A stretch of DNA of 64,000 bases from Dama dama (taxonomy: Eukaryota; Chordata; Mammalia; Artiodactyla; Cervidae). This document shows, piece after piece, positions 36,907 through 49,250 of this stretch. Under the pieces are notes generated by a model. That model searched no databases and had not been told where the DNA came from. It worked only from the letters and a program-made list of their open reading frames with translations. Position numbers and translations under genes: made by a program. The number at the start of each line of letters is the position of its first letter. Position 1 is the first letter of the stretch. The stretch is taken from NCBI RefSeq assembly GCF_033118175.1, contig NC_083693.1:28653981-28717980 (forward strand). The letters are read 5' to 3'.

Positions 36907-37381
36907 ACCCCCGCCCTTCTGCCCCTCACTCCTGTGCTGGGATGAACCATGTGATCTTCGCCCAGTGGCAGGTGCGGTGGATGGGGAGGGCTCCCAGGAG
37001 GTGGTCCTCGTGGCAGGCAAATTTTAAGAAGGAATGAAATAAAAATTGTATTTCAAGGCAAGACAGGAAACATTTCAACATAATTCTTTTTCTCTGCACT
37101 TTTGGGCCTCCTCCCTCCCCTCTAGAGTGCAGTGAGCATCTGCAGTATGTGTTAACCTGACCTCCCCAAGGAAAGAAATAGCTGCTCCACCATAAAGATG
37201 AATTTTTCTTCTTCTGGCCCCAGCCATGTGACTCCTTAGAAAATAACACTACTTACTTATGACCTTATTAATTTCACTAGCTATTTAACTTGTACTCTGC
37301 CTATTTGACAATATTGTTGTTTCTTACATTAACAAATGTAATTTGTGAGATTGAGGCTCCAGTAAAAATAATGATGACCAG

Positions 37382-38929
37382 GTGGGCCTGCCGGTGAACC
37401 TAGAGAAGGGAAGGGTGAGTGTGGTCAAGGCCTCTGCTCCAGGGCTCACAACTCTAAATGCCTAAGTGGTTGGTCCAGGAACAAGCCAGTGACCCCAGCC
37501 TGATGCTTGTCAGGACTGAGAAAGCAGGCTGCACTGGGCAGGTGCCTTTCAGCCCAGCTGATGGTGTCTGTGAAGAAATTTTGACCCATGGGAACATGTT
37601 TAGGGCTGTGTCTGAACCACAGGACACCAGGCTGAGCCCTGAGCCCTGAGCCCTAGCCCACCTCCCACCTGCCACCTGACTCCTTTCACCTGGGCCATGG
37701 ACCCTGGCCTGGATGTGCCCAAGGACAGAGGAGTCACTGTCTGGAAAGCACTGCTCAGAGGGTTGGGTCCCTGGTTTATACACACAGGACTTTCCCCACT
37801 GAAGCATCCACCCAGTACAAATCCAGTGTCACTTCCACATGGTGACCTGTCACCCATCTTTACCTCATCCTCATGTCTGTCTCAACCCTGGATCTTTGAC
37901 TTTCCAGGTTAAATGTCCCCAATTTTTTCAATGTTTTGCCTTTATCTGGATTGCATTTCACCTCTGCTCCACCAACCACCCCAACACCCTGGCCTCCTTG
38001 TCCCTTCTCTGCCCATGTCCCCCAGATCCATTCACAGTGGATTCTTAACAAATGAGGGAAAGGTGGGAAGAAAACCAGAACTCAGCTGAGCCAGGGGGAT
38101 CCAGAGTGTCCTCCAGCCCAGGGCTGGCTTTGGAAAGACCTGTATGTTCCCGAGGCTCTGGCAAAATGAGCTAGAAGACAGGGATATGATCCCTTTCTGT
38201 CAACTAACCCTGGAGGAACCAAGGGAAATCTGGGGGGTGGTCTGAAAGGACTGTCTACAGTGGCCATGCCTTGCTGAGCTCCCTTGGGGCACCTGTGACT
38301 CAGGCCTGTTAGCTGGAGGAGTCAGGGGATTGGGAAGGGTACCCACCCCTCTCACACCCTCTAGCCACCCCTCCTCCCCTCCTTCCTCTGCCCCCAGCCC
38401 CACCCAATGGAGAAAGACCTTCTATTCAGGGACAGGATTTTCCACCCTCACCTGCTGTCTCCAGGCACACGTCCCACCACCCTGCTCCCCAGTGCCCAGC
38501 CCCATCAGGACAGCATCACTGTCTCTGAAGGTGAGGATCCAGCCAGTCTGGTCCCAGGAGTGATGCGAATGCCACCCGCTTCCTGCCCAGTGTGCTGCTG
38601 TCTGGGCCAGGCTCCGCAGCCAAGAAACTTACTCACTTGGAGCATAATTTATCCTCTATGTGGAAAGAACACATGCTTTTCCTGCTGGGGGATGAGAGGG
38701 TTTGAGTGGCTTTGCTAAGAAACGGGAGAAAAGGGCAAACGCTAGCCTGGCCCAGCCTCCTGAGTTCAGGGGGTACCTGTGTCACCTGGTAGAATCGCTG
38801 GTCTCCGTTACCAGGTGGTGGAGCTCTGGAGACACTGGTGGGGACCTTGTTTAGGGCCCTGAACTCGACCCTTGCTCAAGCCTGGGCATCCTCACCTCTT
38901 CATCATCCTCCCATCTCCCAGAGTTTAGG
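37382..38929. other. Interval without named gene; possible exon at 38464-38529
   Basis: This stretch is not part of the repeated units and holds no recognised protein. There is a short (GAGCCCT)n run at about 37641-37662. Bases 38464-38529 are flanked by CTGCTGTCTCCAG and by GTGAGG, a plausible splice acceptor and donor, but I recognise no product. Confidence 0.35.
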
Positions 38930-39660
38930 GCTAGGACAGAGAGAGAGGGGTGCAGACTCCATCCTGCCAGCTAGTCCTAGCTCTGCCCCCTAGGGGTCCT
39001 CAGAGGGGGCTGGAAGCATTCTTCTTGATGGACCCCCATCCAGAACCCTCCATCTGGAGGAAGAGCTCAGGCCAAGGGGGAGCTGGCAGGGCTGGTGGTT
39101 CAGCCTATCTTCACCCAGGACTCATTGGAGTCTACAGAAGGAGGGGTGGATTTTAATAAAAATTATCATTTTGTCAGTTACACCTGTCCTCTAAAGGAAG
39201 GAAAAGTATGGAAAACAGTGATAATGGCTGAGGCTCCCCTGCTGTTTGGAAGCCCCAGGAGCCTGGCCCGAGGTGCAGCTGCAGGAAGGGCAGGACCTGG
39301 TTGTCAGAGGCTGAAGGCCAGGACCTGCTCAGTAGTTCCCAGACTGGGAGGTCCTGAGCTATAGCCTTGCTGAGGTTCTGGTACTGATGTGTAGACTGGG
39401 CTAGTAATAACCCTCCCAGGGTTAGTGTGAGAGTCAGGGACAATGATATGAAGGTCCAGGCAGAGAGGGGGGCCAGTGAAAGGCAGCATTGAACAAAGAT
39501 GCACCATGGTTTTGATGGAGGAAGAGGAGAATAACAGCTGGTGAGGGTGGGGGAAGGCACTAGGCCTGGAAATAATTGGTGGACCAGTTGTTTCTGGGTC
39601 CTTCAGGAAGATGACAGTTTTCTTCCCAGATCTATTATGTCTGCCCCATAGGCTTTTATT
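38930..39660 (+). repeat. Duplicated block Z, copy 1
   Basis: The landmarks AGTCCTAGCTCTGCCCCCTA and CCTGGCCCGAGGTGCAGCTG recur in the same order at about 55310-55960. The segment near 39410-39450 (TAATAACCCTCCCAGGGTTA) looks like a MIR. No gene is supported. Confidence 0.75.
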
Positions 39661-39704
39661 GGAAGAAACACTCCAACTCAATAAACTGTACTTCCTGATA
39701 TATT

Positions 39705-40085
39705 GCCAGGACCCAGTGTTTTGCCAGTTGAGCTGCTGTAACAGAACTCCATAGACTGGGCAGCTTAAAGAACAGATATTTACTTCTCAGAGTTCTGGAG
39801 ACTAGGAAGTGCAAGATCAAAGTTCCTGGAGAGCTGAAATCTGGTAAGGGCTCTCTTCCTGGTTTGCAGTCTTCCCACTGTATGAGGCTATGTCCTCACA
39901 CTATGGAGAGAGAGATCATCTCTCCTGTTTCTTCTCATAAGGGCACTAATCCCATTCACACAGGTCACAGCCTCATGACCTAATTACCTCCTAGAAGCCC
40001 CACCTCCAAATCCAACACATTGGTGACTTAGGCTTCAACATATAGATTTTGCAGGGACACAAACACTGAGTCTACAGAGTTTGGC
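39705..40085 (-). mobile_element. MLT1A-like solo LTR
   Basis: In reverse orientation it carries the MLT1A hallmarks GGACACAAACACTGAGTC, GCCCCACCTCCAAATCCAAC and CTCATAAGGGCACTAATCCC. It is an old ERVL-MaLR LTR with no coding part. Confidence 0.8.
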
Positions 40086-40880
40086 ATTAGGAAAAAAGTT
40101 ACCAATGAGTTTGAAAGTCTGGTGGAAAATCATTTGAACTCTAGTTTCCCCTTTCTTTTATACTCAGGTCCAGGGGCGAGGCCATGAACCAAAAATATTC
40201 AGTTACTGGTCAGATTCTGCCAATAAAAAGGGTTTTTAGTTCTAGCATGAGGAAATGGAATTCAATATATATGACACGTGTCATGTGCAAACCATGTTGT
40301 AGCATCTTGCAGTTTAAAACAAAGCAAAAGCAAACCCTTGGTCCTACACCTGCCCAGCTATTGTCCTTTGCACTCTTTCTCCACAAGCATCCTGAACACG
40401 ATCTACACCCCTCTCTGAATCTTCCCTCCTCTCATCTGCTCTAACCCCCTCTCTGCCTTCTGTTCCCACCTCTCCATGGAAAATGTTCTCACCAGTTCAC
40501 CACTGAGCAGCATGTGGGCAACTCAAGATATATTTACCCTCTCATCACCAGGTATCTCAGCACAGTTCACCTGCTTCAGGAAACCTTCTGTGGAGTGATG
40601 ATCCTCCTGCTGCTCAGACTCTCCTCCCTCCTTCTCCTCCTCTTCCTCCTCTCTATCATCTGAGGGTCTCAGGTCCTCAGGACTTGGGACTGGAAGCCAT
40701 CTGTCATGTGTCAAACCCTATTCTTAGCACTGGGAATACACATACATGTTGGTTCTAGATTTTAGTGTTTATATTTCTATGTTTTATTTGAAACTGAGTG
40801 CATAGCTTTGCATTCTTCTTTATAATAGGGCCATAATAACATAACAATAACATATCAGGCCTTGTTTCAATACAAAAGTA
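40086..40880. other. Interval without recognisable gene
   Basis: There is no supported gene. The pyrimidine-rich stretch 40590-40680 gives an acidic frame on the reverse strand that is low complexity only. Confidence 0.5.
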
Positions 40881-40882
40881 AT

Positions 40883-41080
40883 GCAGACTCAGTCACTCAG
40901 TCATGTCTGACTTTTTGTGACCCCATGGACTGTAGCCTGCCAGTTTCCTCTATCCATGGGATTTCCCAGAAAAGAATACTGGAGTGGGTTGCCATTTCCT
41001 TCTCCAGGGGGTCTTCCTGACCCAGGGATCAAGCCACTGTCTCCTGTGTCTCCTGCATTGGCAAGTAGCCACCTAGAAAT
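40883..41080 (-). mobile_element. Bov-tA SINE
   Basis: CAGTCATGTCTGACTTTTTG, body GAATACTGGAGTGGGTTGCC, and part of the tRNA-head complement (CTCCTGCATTGGCAAGT). Confidence 0.9.
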
Positions 41081-41094
41081 CCCACAAAAGCAAT

Positions 41095-42010
41095 GGTTTC
41101 CTACAAATGGCTGCTAAGATTGACTCAAAAGAAGTGGAAAGTCAAGAATGTGCAAGAACAAGGGAATCTGGGACACCTCAGACTGTGGGGGCACCAGCAA
41201 GCAGTTTGTGTTTTTGACAAGAATCACTAGAGAGTTGGACCACTGGGAAGTGACTGAGGAAACTCTTATTATGAAAGAGAAACGTGTTCCCCACCAAGCA
41301 GAGGTGGTGGGGAAGGAGGGTCTGTGTGATCAGGAAGGATGTGACCAATAAACTGAACTTAGCAGCCAAGAGGGAACAAGCAGAGAGGGTGGACAGCGGG
41401 GAGGGAGCCAGCTTCCAGCTCCACGTCTGAGTCTCTAAGACTGGCAAGTCCAGGGGCCCCGGGAAGAGGGGCGCTGGGAGGGACAGGGATCTCTGGCACC
41501 CCTCCTCCATCTAGCAGATGAGGAAACTGACTCAGCAGCAGTGAGTGCCCTCCTCAGGGGGTCGGGCCAGGTTTGTGCAGAACAAGGATGGATGGGGCAG
41601 AATCCCAGCCTGGAGGATGCTGCTGCTACTTATAACAAGCAGCATGGAGCTGTGGACAGACAGCCAGCCTGGGAAGGATGACGCCTGGGTCTTGTCTCTG
41701 ACTCTGCCACACACAGGGTGACTCTGGACAAGTCCTGACCCTCCCTGGGGTCCAGCTGCTCCTTCTCTATGATGAGAGGGTTGGACTAAGCAGAGGACAT
41801 TTACACTCTTTTTTGAGCTCCACAGTGAGGGGACTGGACCAGGCTTGGTATTATGACAAATGACCCTTAACTCCCCAACAGAAGGAATGGAGCAGCCATC
41901 CTCCTGAACCATGAGACTTGGACAGTGAGTCCCTCAGGTGAGTCCACACTGGACAACAGGTCTTTAACTAAAGCAAAGAGGCATCTCCATCCTCCTGGGA
42001 AGTGAGGTCA
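41095..42010 (+). repeat. Duplicated block X, copy 2
   Basis: Same block as 13530-14460, same orientation: CTACAAATGGCTGCTAAGAT, CAGCCAAGAGGGAACAAGCA, GACTCTGGACAAGTCC. The two copies differ by substitutions and small indels. No coding sequence is supported. Confidence 0.8.
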
Positions 42011-42059
42011 CAGAGTTATATTCAATTTAATTCATGAAAATAGAAGAATATGAATTTCC

Positions 42060-43110
42060 TTCACTTAACTTATGGAAATATTTATAAATGCACACTTGCT
42101 TATATCTATGAAAAAATGAGTGAAAGTCAATTAGGAAAGAAATGAAAAATTTTATTCAAGCCAATATAAGAATTATAACCAGGAAGACATTCTTTCAGGA
42201 AGTTGTGAGAACTGTTCCAAAGAGGTAAATCGGGGCCACTATGTATGTGATTCAGGGAAGGGGTACATGCAAACAAGCACACTTCTTGACAAAGTTATTG
42301 ATCTTCAAAAAGACCATATATCATAGTTAATGGTTTTAGTGCTTTTCTAGTATGGCAAGATTCAAGAAATTGGGTTTGTAAAAATTTCTACTAGAAATGT
42401 CTACATATCTGAGGGCTGGTTCTGCCAGTTTTCCCAGAGCACGAATTGTCTTATCGTGGTTTTGCCATGAATTCCTTCCAGGGTGGATTCCTAGGTCAGT
42501 GATGGCAATAGCTAATGACTTGATGCTTGTAGAACTGGGTTGTTTGAATATTCTTTATTACACAATCCTATGGCCATTCCCCTCTAAATTTCAAACAAGG
42601 CTTGGGAGACACTTTTGGCCAATTCATCCCCAGGTCCTAGGAATGCTCATTACCAGGAGGGGAGAGGATTTTTTATATAGGCCACTCAATGTGCTATTAT
42701 TCAATTTCTGTTGCTGCTTCTGCTGCTGCTAAGTCGCTTCAGTTGTGTCCGACTCTGTGAGAACCCACAGACGGCAGCCCACCAGGCTCCCCTGTCCCTG
42801 GGATTCTCCAGGCAAGAACACTGGAGTGGGTTGCTATTTCCTTCTCCAATGCATGAAAGTGAAAAGTGAAAATGAAGCCGCTTCTGTTAACAGTAACCAA
42901 AAGCCTCTAGGCCACCTGTCTTACTAGTCTGTCAGCTCCAGGTAATGATTCCGTCCTATTCCTTCTTCTCATATCTAGAGTCACACTATTACAATCATGG
43001 GTCTTACAAACTATACATGAAGTCAATCGTTTCAAGTCACCTTGTCATTATTATTTTTATTGGAGGCTCAGCCATACATTTGATAATGCAAGAAACAATA
43101 ATTTTGTAAA
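42060..43110 (+). repeat. Duplicated block Y, copy 2 (truncated)
   Basis: Matches 14500-15300 and 58455-59430. A SINE at 42722-42885 interrupts it. Its 3' part is missing because the twin-primed L1 begins at about 43141. Confidence 0.75.
42722..42885 (-). mobile_element. BovA-type SINE
   Basis: TGCTAAGTCGCTTCAGTTGT, body CAGGCAAGAACACTGGAGTG, and end AAAGTGAAAAGTGAAAA. It is headless (no tRNA part), so BovA rather than Bov-tA. Confidence 0.9.
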
Positions 43111-43375
43111 AAAAAAAAAACAAAAGCAAAGTACAGAAAACATAGCTAGTTGGAAAGTGTTCTGCCTATGTTTTCCTCTTTGAGTTTTGTAGTGTCCAGT
43201 CTCACATTTAGGTCCTTAATCCATTTTGAGATTATTTTTGTATATGCAGTTTAAAAATGATTTAATTTCATTCTTTATATGTAGCTGTCCAGTTTTTCTG
43301 GCACCATTTGTTGAAGAGACTGTCTTCCCAACAATTAGTAGCCTTGCCTCCTTTGTCATAGATTAATTGTCGATA

Positions 43376-43460
43376 GGGTTTCCCAGATGGTGCTAGTGGC
43401 AAAGAACCTGCCTGCCAATGCGGGAGATATAAGAGACCCAGTTCAGTCACTGGGTCTGTA
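43376..43460 (+). mobile_element. Bov-tA head fragment
   Basis: Short tRNA-derived head (GTGGCAAAGAACCTGCCTGC, ATGCGGGAGATATAAGAGAC) inside the inverted part of the L1. Confidence 0.75.
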
Positions 43461-44246
43461 GGCTCATGGACTTATTTCTCAGTTTTCTGTTCTGTTCCAT
43501 TGATCTATAATTTCTATTTTTGTGCCAGTATCATACTCTTTTGATGACTGTAGTTTTGTAGCATGCTCTGAAGTCAAGGAGCCTGATTCTCCCAGTTCCA
43601 CTTTTCTTTCTGAAGATTGTTTTGGCTATTCAGGGTCTTTTGTGTCTCCATACAGATTTTGAGATTTTTTTGTGCTAGTTCTGTGAAAAATTTCATTGGT
43701 AATTTGATAGAGATTGCACTGAATCTATAGGTTGCCTTGCCTGACATAAATCACAGCAATATCTTTTTTTTTATTTGTCTCTAGGAATAATGGAAATAAA
43801 AATAGAAATAAATAAATGGGACCTACTTAAACTTTAAAGCTTTTGCAGGCAAAGGAAACAATAAATAAAATGAAAAGACAACCCACAGATTGGGAGAAAA
43901 TATTTGCAAATGATGTGACCAATAAGGGATTAGTCTCCAAAATTTATGAAAAGCTTGTGACATTTAGCAGCATCAAAACAAACAATCCACTCAAAAAACG
44001 GGCAGAAAACATAAGACATTTCTCCAAGATATACAGATAGCAATAGGTACATGAAAAGATGTTCAACATTGTTATTTATTAGAGAAATGCAAATCAAAAC
44101 AACGTGATATCACCTCTCACCAGCCAGAATGACTATCTTCAAAAAATCCACACAAACAATAGATGCTGGAGAGGGTGTGGAGAGACGGGAGCCCTCCTAC
44201 ACAGTTGGTGGGAATGTAAATTGATACACCCACTATGAAGAATAGT

Positions 44247-44452
44247 ATATGAAAGTCGTTCAGCCGTGTCTGACTCTCTGCAACCCCATGGACTGTAGCC
44301 TGCCAGGTGCCTCTGTCCATGAGATTCTCTAGGCAAGAATTCTGGAGTGGGTAGCCATTCCCTTTTCCAGAGGATCTCAACCCAGGGATCGAACCCAGGT
44401 CTCCTGCATTGCAGGTGGATTCTTTACTGCCTGAGCCATCAGGGAAGCCCAG
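44247..44452 (-). mobile_element. Bov-tA SINE
   Basis: Full element in reverse: CGTTCAGCCGTGTCTGACTC, body AAGAATTCTGGAGTGGGTAG, tRNA head ending GAGCCATCAGGGAAGCCC. It is inserted in the plus part of the L1. Confidence 0.9.
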
Positions 44453-45114
44453 AGAACACTATGAAGATTCCTTTAAAAACTAAAAATAGAGCTACCATAT
44501 GACCCTCCAATCACATTCGTAGGCAAATATCTGGAGAAAAACATTATCTGGAAAGATACATGCACCCCAATGTTCATTGCAGCACTGTTTGCAATAGCCA
44601 AGACATGGAAGCAGCCTAAATGTTCATCAATGGAGGAATGGATAAAGAGGGGTCCATTCCCTAGCTACCCACCCCCACACCTCCAACCCCCACCCCCCAA
44701 TACCACCAACTAAGACACCACCAGGGGTACAGACACGCTTTGGCAATGAGGCCCCTCCGGAGGCCCAGGGTGTGAACAGCTGCACAGAGGGCTGTGTGCT
44801 GTGGAGTCAGCACCTCAGGAGGTGGGAGAGGGTGGTGGGCAGAGAAGGAAGGCGTCTCAGGCCCTGATGGATCAGAAGAAGGAAAATGGGGAGAGGTGGT
44901 CAGGACACAGGAGATGAGAAAGCCAAGGATGACCAGAAAGGGGGCAAAAAAGCAGAAAATGTAAAAAAGATGAAAGAAGCAAGAGAAAGAGGCAAAAAGG
45001 GATGTGGGCAACAAAACAAGAAGGAGACACAGCAGAAGGAGGGAAGGAAACATAAAGAGAGCGAGATGAATGGGAAAGAATGTGAGGAGGGAGAGGGGAG
45101 CCAGGAAGAGGACA

Positions 45115-46117
45115 TCACAGGATGTCTTCACTCTGTGAAGACATGGGATAGGACTGAACAGAATCAGGAGCACTGGAGACATCCTCAGTCCCTTCGGAAA
45201 CCTGGAGGGCCCAGTACACCAGGTTGATCATGTACATCAGCAGGTTGATGGCTGTCAGGATGGCCACAGCCAATAGGCGATCCCAGAGGCACATGACATG
45301 TCATAGGCGAGCTCATCACTGCAGCTCACAACACTGGACCGCTGGGACTGCCCCCCGAACCCCTCATTGAACTGGCAGAGAGGCCAGAGGATCACAGTGC
45401 TGATATAGAGGAGGATGGAAAACAAGGTGAGCACAAGCTGGAAAATGGGGTACAGGATGCACAGTCTACATTCCCGTTCACTCAGTTTCAACAGGAGGAC
45501 CACAGCTCCCAGGATGAAGCAGATGGAGTACACGGCCACACACCACACCAGGGCATGTGGGGCACAACGGGGTGCAGGTACAGGGAGGGGCTACTGATGA
45601 AGGCAAAGATGACACCAGCCACAAAGGTCTCCAGCACCGTCAGCAGGCCTGGCACAGTGTGCACATAGCAGATGATGTCATCGAGATCATACCAATTCCA
45701 CGTGAAGGCCACATCCAAGGCATAAAACACAGATGCAATGCAGGAGAAGGCAGTGGCGGCAATGGCCCAGTCCTGGTAAGGACCATAAGGTAGGAACTGG
45801 ACATATGCAATGGAGTAGATGATGGACGCTGAGAGGCAGACGACGGTGGCGTAGCAGGCATAGGTAAAGGGGAAGCTGTACCAGTAGAAAGGAAACCAGG
45901 ACAGGGGATCACATAACTCAGCAATGGAGATGATGAGGGTCACAGCAAAAGAGATGCACCAGATGGACATGGACCAGTCACCTATGACTCCTCTCCAAAT
46001 GCCCATGTCAGCCACCAGGAAGAAGGCCACGCAGGTGGAGAAGAGCTGTGGCAGATGGAGGAGGCAGCACACCTTGCCCCATTCATCCTTTTCTGGGGAT
46101 GTCACCCTGGTGGGCAT
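45115..46117 (-). pseudogene. MYADM-like pseudogene (copy D)
   Basis: The start ATG at 46117 gives MPTRVTSPEKDEWGKVCCLL, close to the family start. The frame stays open for over 180 codons through the first MARVEL-like domain and into the second. Near 45555-45585 a net 11-bp insertion, just after the SPSLYLH motif, throws it out of frame (stop at 45488). The correct frame resumes (MWCVAVYSICFILGAVVLLL) until about 45292-45303, where a 5-bp insertion (an extra TCATG after GACATG, apparently a direct duplication) shifts it again before the DRRLAV motif. Without these shifts the tail would end at TGA 45117-45115. A splice acceptor (CATTAG) is present upstream. Two shifts make it a pseudogene, though less decayed than copy A. 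Confidence 0.88.
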
Positions 46118-48384
46118 GGTGTTGTGAAATCCGGCAGGTCACAGTCACCAGTATGGCAGTGGTCTTCACTAATGACCCATCAGAGAAAGATCCAGCTCTG
46201 GAGGTAGATCAAGTCAGATGCCTGGAGAAGGCTCAGGGCCCTGTGACGGCTGAGGTTCAGGGTCTGCGGAGTTGGAACCAATGGCTCAGACACGTGGGTA
46301 ACTGCACAGCTTCTCCACCCATCAGCCTTGGCCTTGTCTGGAGACTTGTCTTATCCCAAACCTCACAGCTGGGTTGGGTCTGGCCACAATCCATGAACAC
46401 TTTGGCTCTCTCTGAGCTGTGTGGCATTATCTACAGAAACACAGGGTTGGATGGTCCTTATCTGCAATCCTATCCCTTGAAGTCTCTCAACATTGAAAAC
46501 AAATTTTTTAAAAATTATTTGGTAATAAAATTAGACCTGAACAGATATTAGAGAATTTATGATCTCTATTTATTTCCCTTAGTGTGAATGTTCAAAAGTT
46601 CAGTTTCAGAAACACCAATGTGTATGATTATATGGTGCTCTCAGACCCCAGTGGGGTGTGATGTCATGTAGAATAGATGTACCATGCCATCTGTCTGGAG
46701 CTGAAAAATCTTGAATTCTGAAGCATATCTAACCCCAAGGATTAAAAAAAAAAAAAAATGGACTGTGGATTGTACTGCTAACCCCATTTATTGATGAGAA
46801 AACTAAGGCTGGGGGACTTAAGTGTCTTCCCTAATGTCAACACCCTAGGAAAAGAGAACCCCAGATAAAAATCCCAAAGCTGTGGGTGTGAGCACTTTCC
46901 TCTACAGCCCAGCATGTCAGCAGGCCCACAGGTAGGAGCCCAGGACCAAAGCTTGGTGCTCTGGAACCCAGGACACACCTTCAGGATCACTGCCTCCTTC
47001 CACAGCAACCTGAAGACACACATGTCCCAGCCTCTACTCCCCGCAGCCATCACTAGAAGGAGCTGCCATCTGAGGGGACACAGCCCCACCTGGAGGAGGG
47101 CAGCTTCAGGGGTGAACAGGGAGGAGCCATGGGGTGAGAGCAAGGCCATAGGGACAAGATAACACAGGAGGTAGGAACTATTTGAACCCCTGCTCTCAAT
47201 TTTGCCTTCACATGTGACTTTTCCCCACTGGGGCAGGGAAACCCCAACCCAGCATGATTCAAGGTGGAGCGTCATGGAGGAAACACAGAATAAATTAACT
47301 TAATGTTTGGCTCTTAAGCTCCAAAGCTGCCATCCAGGTGTGAGTCTGAAAAGATCTAGAAGTACTCCTACCTGAGTGAGGATTTTCCTGGCCTGAGAGA
47401 CTGGTTAGCAGCTTCCAAGCTGGGAAGAAGGGATTGGAAATGAACAAGGATGCTGTGTCTGATGCTGATGGGGAGGCTTTGGCTCCATTTAATGGCACAG
47501 AGGGAGGCACTGGAGAAGGAGAGGCATGGAGTTTCTAGCTGGGTGACCCTGGACAAGGCCTGTGCCCTCTCTGGGCCTCAGTTCCCCCACCTGGAAAGTA
47601 GGTTTGCCTGGGATTCCCCAGCAGCCCCTCCTTCACTCTAATTGTGAACCTGGACATGATGCCCCCATCAGAGCACAGCCTGGATGTGGCGGAGCCCTGC
47701 CTGCCCAGCAGCCAGGCGTGTGGGCTGGAAGACAGTGAGCCGGGAAGGTCATGGCCGGGACAGAGGAAGGAGGAGGAGCTGAGATGGATGCTCAGAGTTA
47801 CAGGGAGGCTGTGGGGTGTGGACGAAACTGGTAAGTTACCGTACAGAGTCTCAGTTTTCTCATGTGTGCAATGGGCTTAATACCTACTATATGTCAATTT
47901 AATGAATGAAGCTGTATGAAGGGCTTACAGGGGATCTGGCACCTGACCACACTGGAATCATGCCAGCTACCTGTTCCCCTTCCCCTCCCCCTCAAAGAGG
48001 GGCTGGGGCCATATGGCCCTGGCCCCACTCTGGACATAAGCACATGAAAGCTTGATTTGTTCCAGATCAGGGCTTGCAAACCTGTGTGTCCTGGAAGTGG
48101 CCCAGGGATTTGTTTGGTGTTCCTTCACAGTGTTTTCAGGAAGAGATGGTATAGAATCGGTTTTATTTCTTCCTGAAGTGTTTGATAGATGCACGGTTTT
48201 TTCATTGCATATGAAAATCCAGATTTCCAGATCCTTTACGAGTCTCATAAAATCAGATGCTATGTCCTTTACACTGATTTTCACTCTCATCTTTGTTTAG
48301 TATTTTCTATATTTTCTTCTTCTCATGTATAATTGACACAAAGCAGAGCTATTTTAAAAGAACTAAACTAAAGGATGTTTTATT

Positions 48385-49250
48385 TTCTTGGGCTCCAAAA
48401 TCACTGCAGATGGTGACTGCAGCCACGAAACTAAGACGTTTGCTCCTTGGAAGAAAAGTTATGACAAACCTAGACAGTGCATTAAAAACCAGAGGCATTA
48501 TTTTTCCAACAAAGGTCCATATAGTCAAAGCTATGGTTTTTCCATGGAAGGAATAATGCTGAAATTGAAACTCCAATACTTTGGCCACCTGATGCGAAGA
48601 ACTGATTCATTGGAAAAGACCCTGATGCTGGGAAAGATTGAAGGCAGAAGGAGAAGGGGACGACAGAGGATGAGATGGTTAGATGGCATCACTGACTCGA
48701 TGGACATGAGTTTGAGCAAGCTCTGGGAGTTGGTGATGCACAGGGAAGCCTGGCATGCTGCAGTCCATGGGGTTGCTAAAAGTCAGACATGACTGAGTGA
48801 CTGAACTGACGGTTTTTCCAGTAGTCATGTACAGATGTGACAGTTGGACCATAAAGAAGGCTGAACGCTGAAAAATTGATGCTTTTGAACTGTGGTGTTG
48901 GAGAAGACTCTTGAGAGTCCCTTGGACTGCAAGGAGATCAAACCAGTCAATCCTAAAGGAAATCAATTCTGAATATTCATTAGAAGGACTGATGGTGAAG
49001 CTGAAGCTCCGATACTTTGGCCACCTGATGTAAAGAGTTGACTCATTAGAAAAGACCCTGATGCTGAGAAAGATTGAAGGCAGAAGGAGAAGGGGACGAC
49101 AGAGGATGAGATGGTTGGATGGCATCACTGACTCAATGCATAGGAGTTTGAGCAAGCTCCAGGAGACAGGGAAGAACAGGGAAGCCTGGCGTGCTGCAGT
49201 CCATGGTGTCACAAAGAGTTGGACACAACTGAGCAACTGAACAGCAACAA
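48385..49250 (+). mobile_element. Two tandem BovB 3' fragments
   Basis: The first fragment (48385-48812) runs from the LGSKITADGDCSHETK region to the BovB 3' end (GACTGAGTGACTGAACTGAC). It has an internal deletion at GGTTTTTCCATGGAAGG (about 48535-48550). The second (48813-49250) starts at GGTTTTTCCAGTAGTCATGT, near the deleted part, and runs again to the 3' end. Both are plus oriented and encode BovB reverse-transcriptase C-terminal residues (LQYFGHLMRRTDSLEKTLM). Confidence 0.88.

Larger units (their letters stand above)
22441..37381 (+). repeat. Inverted segmental duplication unit C
   Basis: This interval is the reverse complement of the order seen around D. Inverted block P lies at 22.86-23.28 kb. 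The far 5' flank follows at 27.67-28.58 kb, the near 5' flank at 31.1-34.0 kb, the intact exon at 34.1-35.0 kb, the 3' flank at 35.0-36.5 kb and inverted block Y at 36.75-37.38 kb. Old L1, BovB, MLT1 and L1 5'-region insertions fill 23.3-27.67 and 28.58-31.09 kb. Its right edge is near 37381, where similarity to block Y (GGTCATCAT... near 15212) stops. Confidence 0.8.
43141..44650 (+). mobile_element. L1 fragment with 5' inversion (twin priming)
   Basis: The left part (43141-43740) is L1 ORF2 sequence in minus orientation. It matches the plus-strand text of the 7.0-11.4 kb L1 from about 8278 to 8760. The right part (43742-44650) is L1 ORF2 in plus orientation starting at the point that adjoins the left part (the text near 8275). 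The two parts are adjacent in L1 coordinates, the signature of twin priming. A short reading frame (MKRQPTDWEKIFANDVTNKG) remains in the right part. Bov-tA pieces interrupt both parts (43376-43460; 44247-44452). The 3' end is cut at the start of unit D, with no poly-A. Confidence 0.85.

Noticed and set aside
36591..37037. 148-codon frame with Gly/Arg/Glu repeats
   Set aside because: The repetitive part is translation of the G-rich minisatellite; it is not a protein.
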